Below are positions 16,754 through 25,052 of a stretch of 52,023 bases of DNA, in pieces. The notes below the pieces were generated by a model. It saw only the letters and a program-made list of their open reading frames with translations, was not told the origin of the DNA and did not search any database. Origin of the DNA: Amycolatopsis circi (GTDB lineage: Bacteria; Actinomycetota; Actinomycetes; Mycobacteriales; Pseudonocardiaceae); contig NZ_PQIA01000057.1 of the NCBI RefSeq assembly GCF_003385235.1, forward strand, positions 1 to 52,023, read 5' to 3'. Numbering within the stretch: the stretch's first letter is position 1; each line of letters opens with the position of its first letter. The position numbers were made by a program, and so were the translations under genes.

Positions 16754-18808
16754 GTGCCGACCGAAAATGATGTCGAGCGTGAGCTTGTTCTCGAGCAGGA
16801 GTACGTCAACGCCTTGTACGGCAGGCTCGACGCGTTGCGTGAGCAGGCGGCGAGAGGTTGTGAGAGCGAGGATCCGGAGGCGGCGGCGCGCTGGCAGGCG
16901 GAGTTGGCACGACTGCAAGCCGTCGAGGACGGGCTTTGTTTCGGGCGGCTGGAGATGCACGACGGGAGCCGGACGTACATCGGCCGGTTGGGGTTGTTCC
17001 AGGACGGGGCGGACGAGCCGTTGCTGCTGGATTGGCGGGCTCCGGCGGCGCAGCCGTTCTACACCGCGACCATGGCGGAGGCGCACGGGGTTCGAGAGCG
17101 GCGGCGGATCACCACCCGGGGACGGGTCGTGACAGCGCTCGACGACGAGCTGCTTGATCCCGACGTCGCTGATGCCGGGACCCTCGTCGGGGAGGCCGCG
17201 TTGATGGCGGCGCTCACGGCGGACCGGACCGGGCGGATGGGCGACATCGTCACGACGTTGCAGGTCGAGCAGGACCGGATCGTCCGCGACGGGTACTCGG
17301 GGGTGCTGGTGGTGCAGGGCGGGCCCGGGACCGGGAAGACGGCGGTGGCGCTGCATCGGCTGGCGTATCTGATGTACACGCGTCCGCAGTTGCGCACGCG
17401 GGGTGTGCTGGTGATCGGGCCTAGCGACGTCTTTCTCGACTACATCGGACAGGTGCTGCCCGGGTTGGGCGAGCAGGCTGTAGTGACCGCGACGGTTGCC
17501 CGGTTGCGGCCGGACGTCGAGGTCAGCCGGGTGGATCCGGTCGAGGTCGCGGAGGCCAAGGGGCGGGCGGAGGCGGCGGAACGAATCGCGGCTGCGGTGT
17601 GGGGCCGGGCGGGTGCGTCCGGCGAGGCGGTCGAGGTGGAGTTCGAGCAGCAGCGGGTGCGGCTGGAGTCAAGCGAGTGGCGGGGTGCGGTGGAGTCGGC
17701 GGTCGGCACGGGGTTGCCGTATCAGCAGGCACGGTTGGTATTTCAGCAGCGGATGGTGGAGCTTTTCGCGCAGCGGTTGGCCGATCAGATGGAGAACGTG
17801 GTGTTCACCGAGAGCGGTGCGGCCATCGACGGCGGGAGCGCGGACGGGCGGCTCGGTGCGGCGGATCTGCGGGCGCTGGCCGCGGCGGGGGTGGTGCTCG
17901 GGCCGGAGCAGGACGACGGGCCTCGGCGGTTGCTGGACGAGGTTGATCTTGCTGACCTGCGCAAGGCGTTGCTGGCCGACGTCGCCGTGTGCGGAGTGCT
18001 GGATGAGCTGTGGCCAGCGCTGACTGCGGAGGCGGTGGTGGCTGAGGTGTTCGGCGAGACCGGCGCGGCGGCGAAGATCGATTACGCACCGCGAACGGCC
18101 GCGTCGTTCGGCGAGGGCTGGAGTGCGGCGGACATTCCGTTGCTGGACGAGGCCGCCGCAGTGCTCGGCGAACCCACCGGGACGTTCGGGCACGTGGTGG
18201 TCGACGAGGCGCAGGAGCTGTCAGTGATGGCGTGGCGGATGGTGATGCGGCGCTGTCCGGCCAAGTCGATGACGGTGGTGGGTGATCTCGCGCAGACCAG
18301 CGATCCGGCGGGAGCCGCGTCGTGGGAGCAGGTGCTGGGGCCGCATGTGGCGGATCGCTGGCGGCTGGCGGAGTTGACCGTCAATTACCGGACTCCGGTG
18401 GAGATCATGGCGGCGGCGAGCGAGTTGTTCGGTGCGCAGCACCCTGATCTCCAACCGCCGCGGTCGGTACGGGCTGCTGGCGAATCGCCGTGGCGTCAGC
18501 AGGGCACGCTTGCTGAGGTCGGTGCTATTGCTGGTGAGCACCGTCGTGGGCAACTGGCGATCATTGCTCCGGCGTCTCATCTCGCCGAGTTGCGGGAGGG
18601 TTGCGCCGCGACGGTGCTGACGCCTGGGGAGGCGAAGGGGCTGGAGTTCGATTCGGTGCTGATCGTCGATCCGGCCCGGATTCTCGACGCTCCACTGGGC
18701 CGCAATGATCTCTACGTCGCGATGACGCGCGCGACCCGGCGGCTGGGGATCGTCCATTGTGGACCGGTGCCGGACGAGCTGGCGGGGATCCGGGAACGCG
18801 GGCAGTAG
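16754..18808 (+). CDS. helD: HelD-like UvrD/SF1 helicase associated with RNA polymerase
   Basis: 684 aa. The N-terminal coiled-coil arm (about 1-75: VERELVLEQEYVNALY...) is followed by LLLDWRAPAAQPFY, a hallmark of the HelD family, then Walker A GGPGTGKTAVALHRLAYL. Walker B is VVDEAQELSVM, and SF1 motifs follow (VVGDLAQTSDP, LTVNYRTP, VLTPGEAKGLEFDSVLI, YVAMTRATRRLGIVH). HelD proteins dissociate or recycle stalled RNA polymerase, and actinobacterial relatives confer rifamycin tolerance. The GTG at 16754 (VPTENDVERE) follows GCGGGGAG and avoids a non-conserved extension from 16703. Confidence 0.9.
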   Translation: MPTENDVERELVLEQEYVNALYGRLDALREQAARGCESEDPEAAARWQAELARLQAVEDGLCFGRLEMHDGSRTYIGRLGLFQDGADEPLLLDWRAPAAQPFYTATMAEAHGVRERRRITTRGRVVTALDDELLDPDVADAGTLVGEAALMAALTADRTGRMGDIVTTLQVEQDRIVRDGYSGVLVVQGGPGTGKTAVALHRLAYLMYTRPQLRTRGVLVIGPSDVFLDYIGQVLPGLGEQAVVTATVARLRPDVEVSRVDPVEVAEAKGRAEAAERIAAAVWGRAGASGEAVEVEFEQQRVRLESSEWRGAVESAVGTGLPYQQARLVFQQRMVELFAQRLADQMENVVFTESGAAIDGGSADGRLGAADLRALAAAGVVLGPEQDDGPRRLLDEVDLADLRKALLADVAVCGVLDELWPALTAEAVVAEVFGETGAAAKIDYAPRTAASFGEGWSAADIPLLDEAAAVLGEPTGTFGHVVVDEAQELSVMAWRMVMRRCPAKSMTVVGDLAQTSDPAGAASWEQVLGPHVADRWRLAELTVNYRTPVEIMAAASELFGAQHPDLQPPRSVRAAGESPWRQQGTLAEVGAIAGEHRRGQLAIIAPASHLAELREGCAATVLTPGEAKGLEFDSVLIVDPARILDAPLGRNDLYVAMTRATRRLGIVHCGPVPDELAGIRERGQ

Positions 18809-19249
18809 TTCAGAGAGCAGTGCCGCTATCGACTTCCTTGAGGGCACGGGCGGGTGAGGGGATTTTCTCCGGTAGGTTGGCGGACGGCGGGCCGCATTCC
18901 GCCGACGTGGGGGTTGTGCGGAGAAGTCGACGAGACTGGAGGTTCGTGGGCAGACGGCCGCTGCGCGGTGATCCGGCAAGACTTCCGACTGCGCCGAGGA
19001 TCCGCCGTCAGCTCGGCGGAGGCGGACGTCCGGAAACCGAATCCGGCTGACCCGCGCCGAGCCAGCCGGTGCGGCAGGATTTCCGTCGGCGGGGACGACC
19101 CGCCGCCGCCCCGGCGGAGCAAGACACCCGGGAACCAGAACCGGCAGACCCGCACAACTCACCGGCATGGCCGAGCGGGCGGGATCTCCGTCCGCGCCGA
19201 GGATCCGCCGCCAGCCCGGCGGCCCAGGCCTCCGGGAAGCGAGCACCGC
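18809..19249. repeat. Intergenic palindromic repeats, about 100-bp period (18968-19249)
   Basis: Between helD and the end of cysNC no gene is supported. From about 18968 three imperfect copies start near 18975, 19073 and 19178 (98- and 105-bp spacing). Each starts with GGCARGAYTTCCG-like sequence, then a GAGGATCCGCCG segment, a short CCGCC...GGCGG hairpin and a CCGG...CCGG dyad. This is a REP/BIME-like layout. It may act as a terminator or mRNA stabiliser at the 3' end of the 26-kb operon. Confidence 0.65.
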
Positions 19250-21088
19250 TCACCGTTCCAGCCAGTCCAGCAGGATCTCCGCCTGTGCGGAAGGCTCCCC
19301 GTCGTCCGGGCGCAGGACGACGTCCGGGCTGCGGGGCACCTCGTACGGGTCGTCCACCCCGGTGAAGCCGACGATTTCGCCCCGACGCGCCTTCGCGTAC
19401 AGGCCCTTCGGGTCGCGGGCCGCGCAGGTCTCCAGCGGAGTGTCGACGAAGACCTCGACGAACCGCAGCCCGGCTTCCTCGTGGCTGCGGCGGACGGCGT
19501 CGCGGTCGGCGCGGTACGGGCTGATCAGCGTCACGACGGCCACGGTGCCCGCGTCGGCGAACAGTTTGGCGATTTCACCGGTTCGGCGGACGTTTTCCTG
19601 GCGGTCTTCGGCGGAGAAGCCCAGTCCGGCGTTGACGCCGTGGCGCAGGTTGTCCCCGTCCAGCAGGTAGGCGGGACGACCGGCGGCGACCAGCCGACGT
19701 TCCAGCTCGGCGCCCACAGTGGACTTTCCCGACGCGGACAAGCCGGTCAGCCACACGGTCATTCCCGACGTCGCGCGCCGGTTGCGGGTGACGGCCGGTT
19801 CGTGCCAGACGACCGTCGGCGCGATTTCCGCGGGGCCGATGATCATCCCGGCGGCGACCGTTTTCTTGCTGACCTCGTCGACGAGCACGAAGCTGCCGGT
19901 GTCGCGGTTGCGGCGGTACGGGTCGAAGTGCAGCGGCTGGTGCGTCCGCAGGCGGATCCGGCCGATTTCGTTCAGGGCCAGCGAATCAGCGGTCTGGTCG
20001 CGGTGCAGGGTGTTGATGTCCAGCCGATAGTCCAGCTGGCCGACGGTCGCGGCGACCTCGCGGGTCGTGTGGTGGACGGTGTAGCGGGCGCCGACCGACA
20101 GCGAGCTGTGTTCGGTCAGCCAGCAGACCATCGCGTCGACCTCGGCGGCGACGTGCGGGCGGTTGTTCGGGCGGCAGATCAGGTCGCCGCGGACGATATC
20201 GATCTCGTCGGACAGTTCGACGGTCACGGCTTGTCCGGCGAAGGCTTCTTCGATCGCGGTGCCGCCGGGGCCGCGGACGGCGGCGATCGTGGTGCCGAAT
20301 CCAGACGGCAGGACGGTGACCTCGTCGCCCGGTTTGAAGACGCCGCCCGCGATCGTGCCCGCGTAGCCGCGAAAGCCTTGCCCCTCAGCGAATCCGTGGG
20401 CACGGATGACGTACTGCACGGGAAGCCGGGCGTCGATGAGGTTGCGGTCTGACGCGACGTGCACTTCTTCGAGGCGGTGCAGCAGCGCGGGGCCTTCGTA
20501 CCACGGCATTTCCGCGCTGCGGTTGACGATGTTGTCGCCGTGCAGCGCGGAAACCGGCACGAAAGCCAGGTCGTGCACGTCCAGTTTCGCGGCGAAGCGG
20601 CGGAATTCCTCGACGATCTCGGCGAAGCGTTCCTGCTCGTAGCCGACCAGGTCCATTTTGTTCACGCACACGATCAAGTGCGGGACGCCGAGCAGGCTGG
20701 CGATGAAAGCGTGCCGGCGCGACTGTTCCAGCACGCCTTTTTCCGCGTCTACCAGGATGAGCGCGACATCGGCGGTGGAGGCGCCGGTGACCATGTTGCG
20801 CGTGTATTGGAGGTGGCCGGGAGTGTCGGCGATGATGAATTTCCGCCGTGGCGTGGCGAAATAGCGGTAGGCGACGTCGATGGTGATGCCCTGTTCGCGT
20901 TCGGCGCGCAGGCCGTCGGTGAGCAGGGCCAGGTCGGTTTGGACGTCGCCGCGTTGCGCGCTGGTGCGCTCGACGGCGGCGAGCTGGTCTTCGAAGATCG
21001 CTTTCGAGTCATACAGCAGCCGCCCGATCAGCGTCGACTTTCCGTCGTCGACGCTGCCCGCGGTGGCCAGCCGGACAAGGTGGCTCAT
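19250..21088 (-). CDS. cysNC: Bifunctional sulfate adenylyltransferase large subunit / APS kinase
   Basis: 612-aa CysN-CysC fusion. The N-terminal EF-Tu-like GTPase (about 1-420) has the G1 loop AGSVDDGKST, DTPGH and NKMD. The C-terminal APS kinase (about 435-612) has P-loop GLSASGKST, the substrate region YLLDGDNLRHG and the FVEVFVDTPLE segment. With CysD it makes APS and then PAPS from sulfate and ATP. It is the last gene of the 26-kb operon and overlaps cysD as TGATG. Presence of a sulfotransferase gene in the same operon suggests a dedicated PAPS supply rather than cysteine assimilation. No APS/PAPS reductase or sulfite reductase is nearby. Confidence 0.95.
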   Translation of the reverse strand: MSHLVRLATAGSVDDGKSTLIGRLLYDSKAIFEDQLAAVERTSAQRGDVQTDLALLTDGLRAEREQGITIDVAYRYFATPRRKFIIADTPGHLQYTRNMVTGASTADVALILVDAEKGVLEQSRRHAFIASLLGVPHLIVCVNKMDLVGYEQERFAEIVEEFRRFAAKLDVHDLAFVPVSALHGDNIVNRSAEMPWYEGPALLHRLEEVHVASDRNLIDARLPVQYVIRAHGFAEGQGFRGYAGTIAGGVFKPGDEVTVLPSGFGTTIAAVRGPGGTAIEEAFAGQAVTVELSDEIDIVRGDLICRPNNRPHVAAEVDAMVCWLTEHSSLSVGARYTVHHTTREVAATVGQLDYRLDINTLHRDQTADSLALNEIGRIRLRTHQPLHFDPYRRNRDTGSFVLVDEVSKKTVAAGMIIGPAEIAPTVVWHEPAVTRNRRATSGMTVWLTGLSASGKSTVGAELERRLVAAGRPAYLLDGDNLRHGVNAGLGFSAEDRQENVRRTGEIAKLFADAGTVAVVTLISPYRADRDAVRRSHEEAGLRFVEVFVDTPLETCAARDPKGLYAKARRGEIVGFTGVDDPYEVPRSPDVVLRPDDGEPSAQAEILLDWLER

Positions 21089-21999
21089 CAGAAGTACCCC
21101 TCCTTCTTTCGGTCCTCCATGCCGGTTTCGGAAATCCGGTCGTCCGCGCGGGTGGCGCCGCGTTCGGTGACGCGGGTGGCGGCGACCTCGGCGACGACCT
21201 CGGCCGGGGTGGCGGCGGTGGATTCGACGCAGCCGGTGCAGGTGGCGTCGCCGACGGTGCGGAAGCGGACGGTCGCGGTGAACGGTTCCTCGTCGTCGGG
21301 GCGGCGGTGCAGGAAGCGGGTGTCGGCGAGCAGCATCCCGTCGCGGCGGACGACGGGGCGGCGGTGTGCGTAGTAGAGCGGCGGCAGGTCGATGGCCTCG
21401 GCCGCGAGGTAGGTCCAGATGTCCAGTTCGGTCCAGTTCGACAGCGGGAACACCCGGATGTGCTCGCCCTTGCGGTGGCGGCCGTTGTACAGCCGCCAGA
21501 GTTCCGGTTGCTGATTGCGTGGGTCCCATTGGCCGAATTCGTCGCGGAAGCTGAACACGCGTTCCTTGGCGCGGGCTTTTTCCTCGTCGCGCCGCGCTCC
21601 CCCGAAAACCGCGTCCAGGCCGTGTTCGTTGATTGTCCGCAGCAAAGTCACCGTCTGGAGCCGATTTCGGCCTGCTCGCAGGTCTTCCGTGACGCGGCCG
21701 CGGTCGATGTCGTCCTGGACGCGGCCGACGACGAGCCGCACGCCTAGCTTCGCGACGACCTCGTCCCGGTATTCGATCACCTCGTCGAAGTTGTGGCCGG
21801 TGTCGATGTGCACGAGCGGGAACGGGACCGGCGCGGGCCAGAAAGCCTTGCGCGCCAGGTGAAGCATGACGACGGAGTCCTTGCCGCCGGAGAACAGCAG
21901 CGCCGGGCGGGCGAAGGTGGCCGCGACCTCGCGGAAGATGTACACGGCTTCGGCTTCGAGGGCTTGCGGGTGGGTCAGTTCGTACGACGGCGCGGTCAT
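21088..21999 (-). CDS. cysD: Sulfate adenylyltransferase small subunit CysD
   Basis: 303 aa, the normal length for CysD. The PP-loop ATP pyrophosphatase motif is FSGGKDSVVMLHLA near residue 35. FPLVHIDTGHNFDEVIEYRD, FGGARRDEEKARAKERVFSF and PLSNWTELDIWTYL are all canonical. It forms APS from sulfate and ATP with CysN, driven by GTP hydrolysis. The start overlaps the stop of the upstream condensation-domain gene (ATGA), so it is translated as part of the biosynthetic operon. Confidence 0.95.
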   Translation of the reverse strand: MTAPSYELTHPQALEAEAVYIFREVAATFARPALLFSGGKDSVVMLHLARKAFWPAPVPFPLVHIDTGHNFDEVIEYRDEVVAKLGVRLVVGRVQDDIDRGRVTEDLRAGRNRLQTVTLLRTINEHGLDAVFGGARRDEEKARAKERVFSFRDEFGQWDPRNQQPELWRLYNGRHRKGEHIRVFPLSNWTELDIWTYLAAEAIDLPPLYYAHRRPVVRRDGMLLADTRFLHRRPDDEEPFTATVRFRTVGDATCTGCVESTAATPAEVVAEVAATRVTERGATRADDRISETGMEDRKKEGYF

Positions 22000-23282
22000 C
22001 TGCGGGCCTCCAGCCGGTCGAGCAGGGTGCGCACGGGAAGGTCGAGGTCGCCCGAGACGAGCGACAGCGCGGTCAGCCACTGCTGCAGGACGGCGTACGC
22101 TTCGTCGGGGGTGAAGTAGTCGGTGGCGTAGTCGGCGCGGACCTGCCAGCTCTTGCCGTCCGCGACCACGTATTGCAGCCAGTCGAACTTCGCCGCCGCA
22201 CCCGCGACGTACACCCGTTCGCAACGCAAGCCCGGAAGCTGCAATTGGCTAGGCGCTTCATCGAGGACCAAGCAGATCCGGCCCAGGTGCGAGCCGGACA
22301 GCACGCCGCGCTCCCGCGTGACGCCTCCGCCGAGCAGCGCGTACGGCACGTTTCGGTGCCGCAGGACCGCCAGGGACGTGCGTTTCGCGGCAGCGCAGAC
22401 CTCGCCTGCCGTGGCAGTGGAGGGCACCTGATATCTCACCGGCAGCAGATCGGTCAGGCAGCCGATGACGTCGTCGAGGTCCGGATCGCCGCGGCGAGAC
22501 ATCGGGGTGCCGAGGACGATGTCGTCGTCGTTCACCGCGGCAGCGACAAAGGCCAGGCAGGCGCTCATCAGCACGTTCGCGGTGGTGCGCAGCGAGCGGG
22601 CAGCCGCGCGGACCGCGTCGCCCAGCTCGGCGGAGACAGTGCCGCGGACGCATGCGCACTCGGTTCCCCGTCGTTCGGACAGCGGACGCGGGTGCGGCGG
22701 CAACTGGGACATCGCCCGCGCGCCGTTGAGATATGAGGACCAGAAGGTGAGATCTTCTTCCGCGATCCCGGCCGCTCGCTGACGGACGGCGTGCTCGCCC
22801 AGGGTCGACGCCGGACCATCGGCGGCCTTCTCCGCGTACAGCGCGGACAACTCGCGGTCGATCAGCACCAGCGAGGCGTCGTCCACGATGACGTGGTGAA
22901 TCTGCAGCAGCAGGACATATTCATCCGGCCCGTAGTCGTACAGCGTCATCCGCGCCGGTGCCGACGTGAGGTCCAGCGGTCGTTGCCCGGCACGGCGCAA
23001 CACCTCGTGCAGGTCTCCGCCGGGCCACGGCAGCCGTTCGAAAGGCAAGGTACCGACCGGATCGATGAGCTGGATCGGGCCAGTCTCGTCAAGGGTGAAC
23101 CTTGTGCGGAACGCGGCGTTTCGGTCCACCAGCGCCTGAAGCGCGCGTTCCAGCGCCGGGACGTCGAGCGGGCCGGAGATGCGCTGGGCCCACGTTTCGA
23201 GAAATGGCGAGGGGTTGCCCGCGAACTGGTCAGCGATCCAGATCGCTTCCTGTTCGAAGGTCTGCGGAAAGACGGCCGTCAT
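21996..23282 (-). CDS. Stand-alone NRPS condensation domain
   Basis: 428 aa, a single C domain. The catalytic motif is HHVIVDDAS (HHxxxD type). The fold is complete, with the latch and floor-loop region following VLGTPMSRRGDPDLDD. There are no A or PCP domains in the polypeptide. It is the third member of a translationally coupled trio PCP-A-C (ATGA overlaps). It could form the amide or ester bond between the aminoacyl group on the stand-alone PCP and the product of the larger C-A-PCP NRPS, or release the chain onto a small acceptor. Direction cannot be settled from sequence. Confidence 0.88.
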   Translation of the reverse strand: MTAVFPQTFEQEAIWIADQFAGNPSPFLETWAQRISGPLDVPALERALQALVDRNAAFRTRFTLDETGPIQLIDPVGTLPFERLPWPGGDLHEVLRRAGQRPLDLTSAPARMTLYDYGPDEYVLLLQIHHVIVDDASLVLIDRELSALYAEKAADGPASTLGEHAVRQRAAGIAEEDLTFWSSYLNGARAMSQLPPHPRPLSERRGTECACVRGTVSAELGDAVRAAARSLRTTANVLMSACLAFVAAAVNDDDIVLGTPMSRRGDPDLDDVIGCLTDLLPVRYQVPSTATAGEVCAAAKRTSLAVLRHRNVPYALLGGGVTRERGVLSGSHLGRICLVLDEAPSQLQLPGLRCERVYVAGAAAKFDWLQYVVADGKSWQVRADYATDYFTPDEAYAVLQQWLTALSLVSGDLDLPVRTLLDRLEARR

Positions 23283-24739
23283 CGGTTCTCCAGCGCCGAC
23301 AGGTCGACTTTGCCGTTCTCCCGGCGAGGAAGTTCTTCGACCAGTTCGAATCTCGTCGGGACCGCATAGGCGGGCAGCAGCGCGGCGAACTCCTTGCGCG
23401 CTTCCTGCGGGGACAACTGCGCGCCGTCGGCCAGCGTGTAGACCAAGGCGATCTGCGCGACCCGGCCGTCCGCGTCGGTCCGGCCGACCGCGGCGCACGT
23501 GCGGATCTGCGGGACCGCAGCCGCGGCGGCCTCGATGTCGCCGAGTTCGATCCGGTTCCCGTTGAGCTTGATCTGCCGGTCCCGTCGGCCGCGATAGTGC
23601 AGGATTCCTTCGGCGTCCAGCAATCCGACGTCACCGGTCCGGTAAACCTGGCGGTGCTCCCCCAGCGTCGGGAAACGCTCGCGCGACAGCCGCTCGTCAC
23701 CGAGGTAGCCCAGTGCCACACCCGAGCCGAGCGCGACGATCTCGCCTGTTTCCCCGGTCGATGCGGGGGAACCGTCTTCGCGCAGGATGACGACCTCGGT
23801 GCCCGGAACCGGCACCCCGGCCGGAATTCCGCCGGGCACTTCGACATCGGACGGCGTCATCCGGTGCACGGTCGTCAGCATTCCGTTCTCCGCCGGACCG
23901 AAACCGTTCCAGAGCGGGATTTCCGGAAATCGGCCGAGAAAGATGCCGACGTGCCGGGGCGATTGTTTTTCGCCGCCGACGTAAAGCGTCTGAACGCCTT
24001 TGAAAGCGTCGAGATCCTCGTCGACGATCAGGTTGAACAGCGAGGTCGTCAGCCAGACCGTGTCCACGCCCTCCTCGGCGACGAGTTCGCGCAGCCGGCT
24101 CGGCATCAGGTGGCTTTCCTCGACCACGACACACCTGCCGCCGGTTGTCAGCTGACCCCACAGCTCGAACGCGTACATGTCCCACGAACCCGGTGCGACC
24201 TGCGGCGTGACATGCCCGGGCCCGAAACCGGGCAACCCGTCCAGGCCGAACATCCTGGTCACCGCGCGATGCGGCACCAGGACGCCTTTGGGGACACCGG
24301 TGCTGCCGGAGGTGAAGAACACCATCGCGATGTCTTCCGGCCCGGACAGAACCGGCGCGGCCTGAGCGCCCGAGGCGATCTCGGCCAGCGGCACCGGATC
24401 GAGCGGGCAGGTGACGCCCAAACCGGCACCCGGACGGCCGACGACGACCGGATCGTCCAATTGGGACAGAATCGACGCGATCCGGCTCTCGGGCCAGCGC
24501 GGGTCGAGCACCGCGTAGGCGGCGCCCGCCATCAGCACGCCGAGCTGGACCGCGATCAGCTGCGCACTGCGCGGCAGCACCAGCGGAACGATGTCACCCG
24601 GCCGTACTCCCTCCGCGGACAGCCGGTGCGCCAAGGCTTTCCCCGCCGCGACGAGAGTCCGGTAGCTGACCCGTTCGCCGCCGTGGACCAGCGCGGTCTC
24701 GTCGCCGGAGTGCCGGGCCACCGCGGCGTGGACGCTCAC
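23279..24739 (-). CDS. Stand-alone NRPS adenylation domain
   Basis: 486 aa from a GTG start that overlaps the PCP stop (GTGA). The core A motifs are present: A3 FFTSGSTGVPKG, A4 region SWDMYAFELWG, A5 NGFGPAEN, A7 YRTGDVG, A8 GRRDRQIKLNGNRIELGDIE and the A10 lysine in RRENGKVDLS. It activates an amino acid as AMP ester and should load the adjacent stand-alone PCP. The specificity pocket by rough alignment (D235, M236, F239, G322, M330, L331) does not match a code that I can assign. An unusual diamino acid made by the upstream LysW genes is a reasonable but unproven substrate. Confidence 0.9.
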   Translation of the reverse strand: MSVHAAVARHSGDETALVHGGERVSYRTLVAAGKALAHRLSAEGVRPGDIVPLVLPRSAQLIAVQLGVLMAGAAYAVLDPRWPESRIASILSQLDDPVVVGRPGAGLGVTCPLDPVPLAEIASGAQAAPVLSGPEDIAMVFFTSGSTGVPKGVLVPHRAVTRMFGLDGLPGFGPGHVTPQVAPGSWDMYAFELWGQLTTGGRCVVVEESHLMPSRLRELVAEEGVDTVWLTTSLFNLIVDEDLDAFKGVQTLYVGGEKQSPRHVGIFLGRFPEIPLWNGFGPAENGMLTTVHRMTPSDVEVPGGIPAGVPVPGTEVVILREDGSPASTGETGEIVALGSGVALGYLGDERLSRERFPTLGEHRQVYRTGDVGLLDAEGILHYRGRRDRQIKLNGNRIELGDIEAAAAAVPQIRTCAAVGRTDADGRVAQIALVYTLADGAQLSPQEARKEFAALLPAYAVPTRFELVEELPRRENGKVDLSALENR

Positions 24740-25011
24740 GGCGTGCCCTGCCGGATCTGCTCGACGAAATCGGCCAGCTCGTCGTGTTCGAGCAGCACCG
24801 TCGGGTCGAGCCGACAGCCGATCCTGCCCGCGATGCGCGCGCAGATCCGGATCGCCGCGAGCGATCCGCCGCCGAGGTCGTAGAAACTGTCGCGCCTGCC
24901 GACCAGGTCGACGTCCAGCACCGTCGCCATGATCGCGGCGACGCGCTCCTCCAGTTCGTCGGCGGGACGTTCGTACTCCGCGGGCGACAGGGCAACACGG
25001 CTTTCGGGCAC
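24736..25011 (-). CDS. Stand-alone peptidyl carrier protein
   Basis: 91 aa with the phosphopantetheine site DSFYDLGGGSLAAIRI in the expected position. It starts at a GTG preceded by GAGGAG. The adjacent A-domain gene overlaps its stop codon, so the two are probably made in equal amounts and work as a loading pair. Type II PCPs of this kind often hold an amino acid for tailoring (oxidation, sulfation, desaturation) before condensation. Confidence 0.9.
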   Translation of the reverse strand: MPESRVALSPAEYERPADELEERVAAIMATVLDVDLVGRRDSFYDLGGGSLAAIRICARIAGRIGCRLDPTVLLEHDELADFVEQIRQGTP

Positions 25012-25052
25012 GGGAACTCCTCTTCACAGCATTTTCGGGGCAAAAGCAGAAC

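Noticed and set aside
19250..21999. CysD/CysNC as ordinary sulfate assimilation
   Set aside because: APS/PAPS reductase and sulfite reductase are absent and the genes are translationally coupled to NRPS genes; dedicated PAPS supply is more likely.
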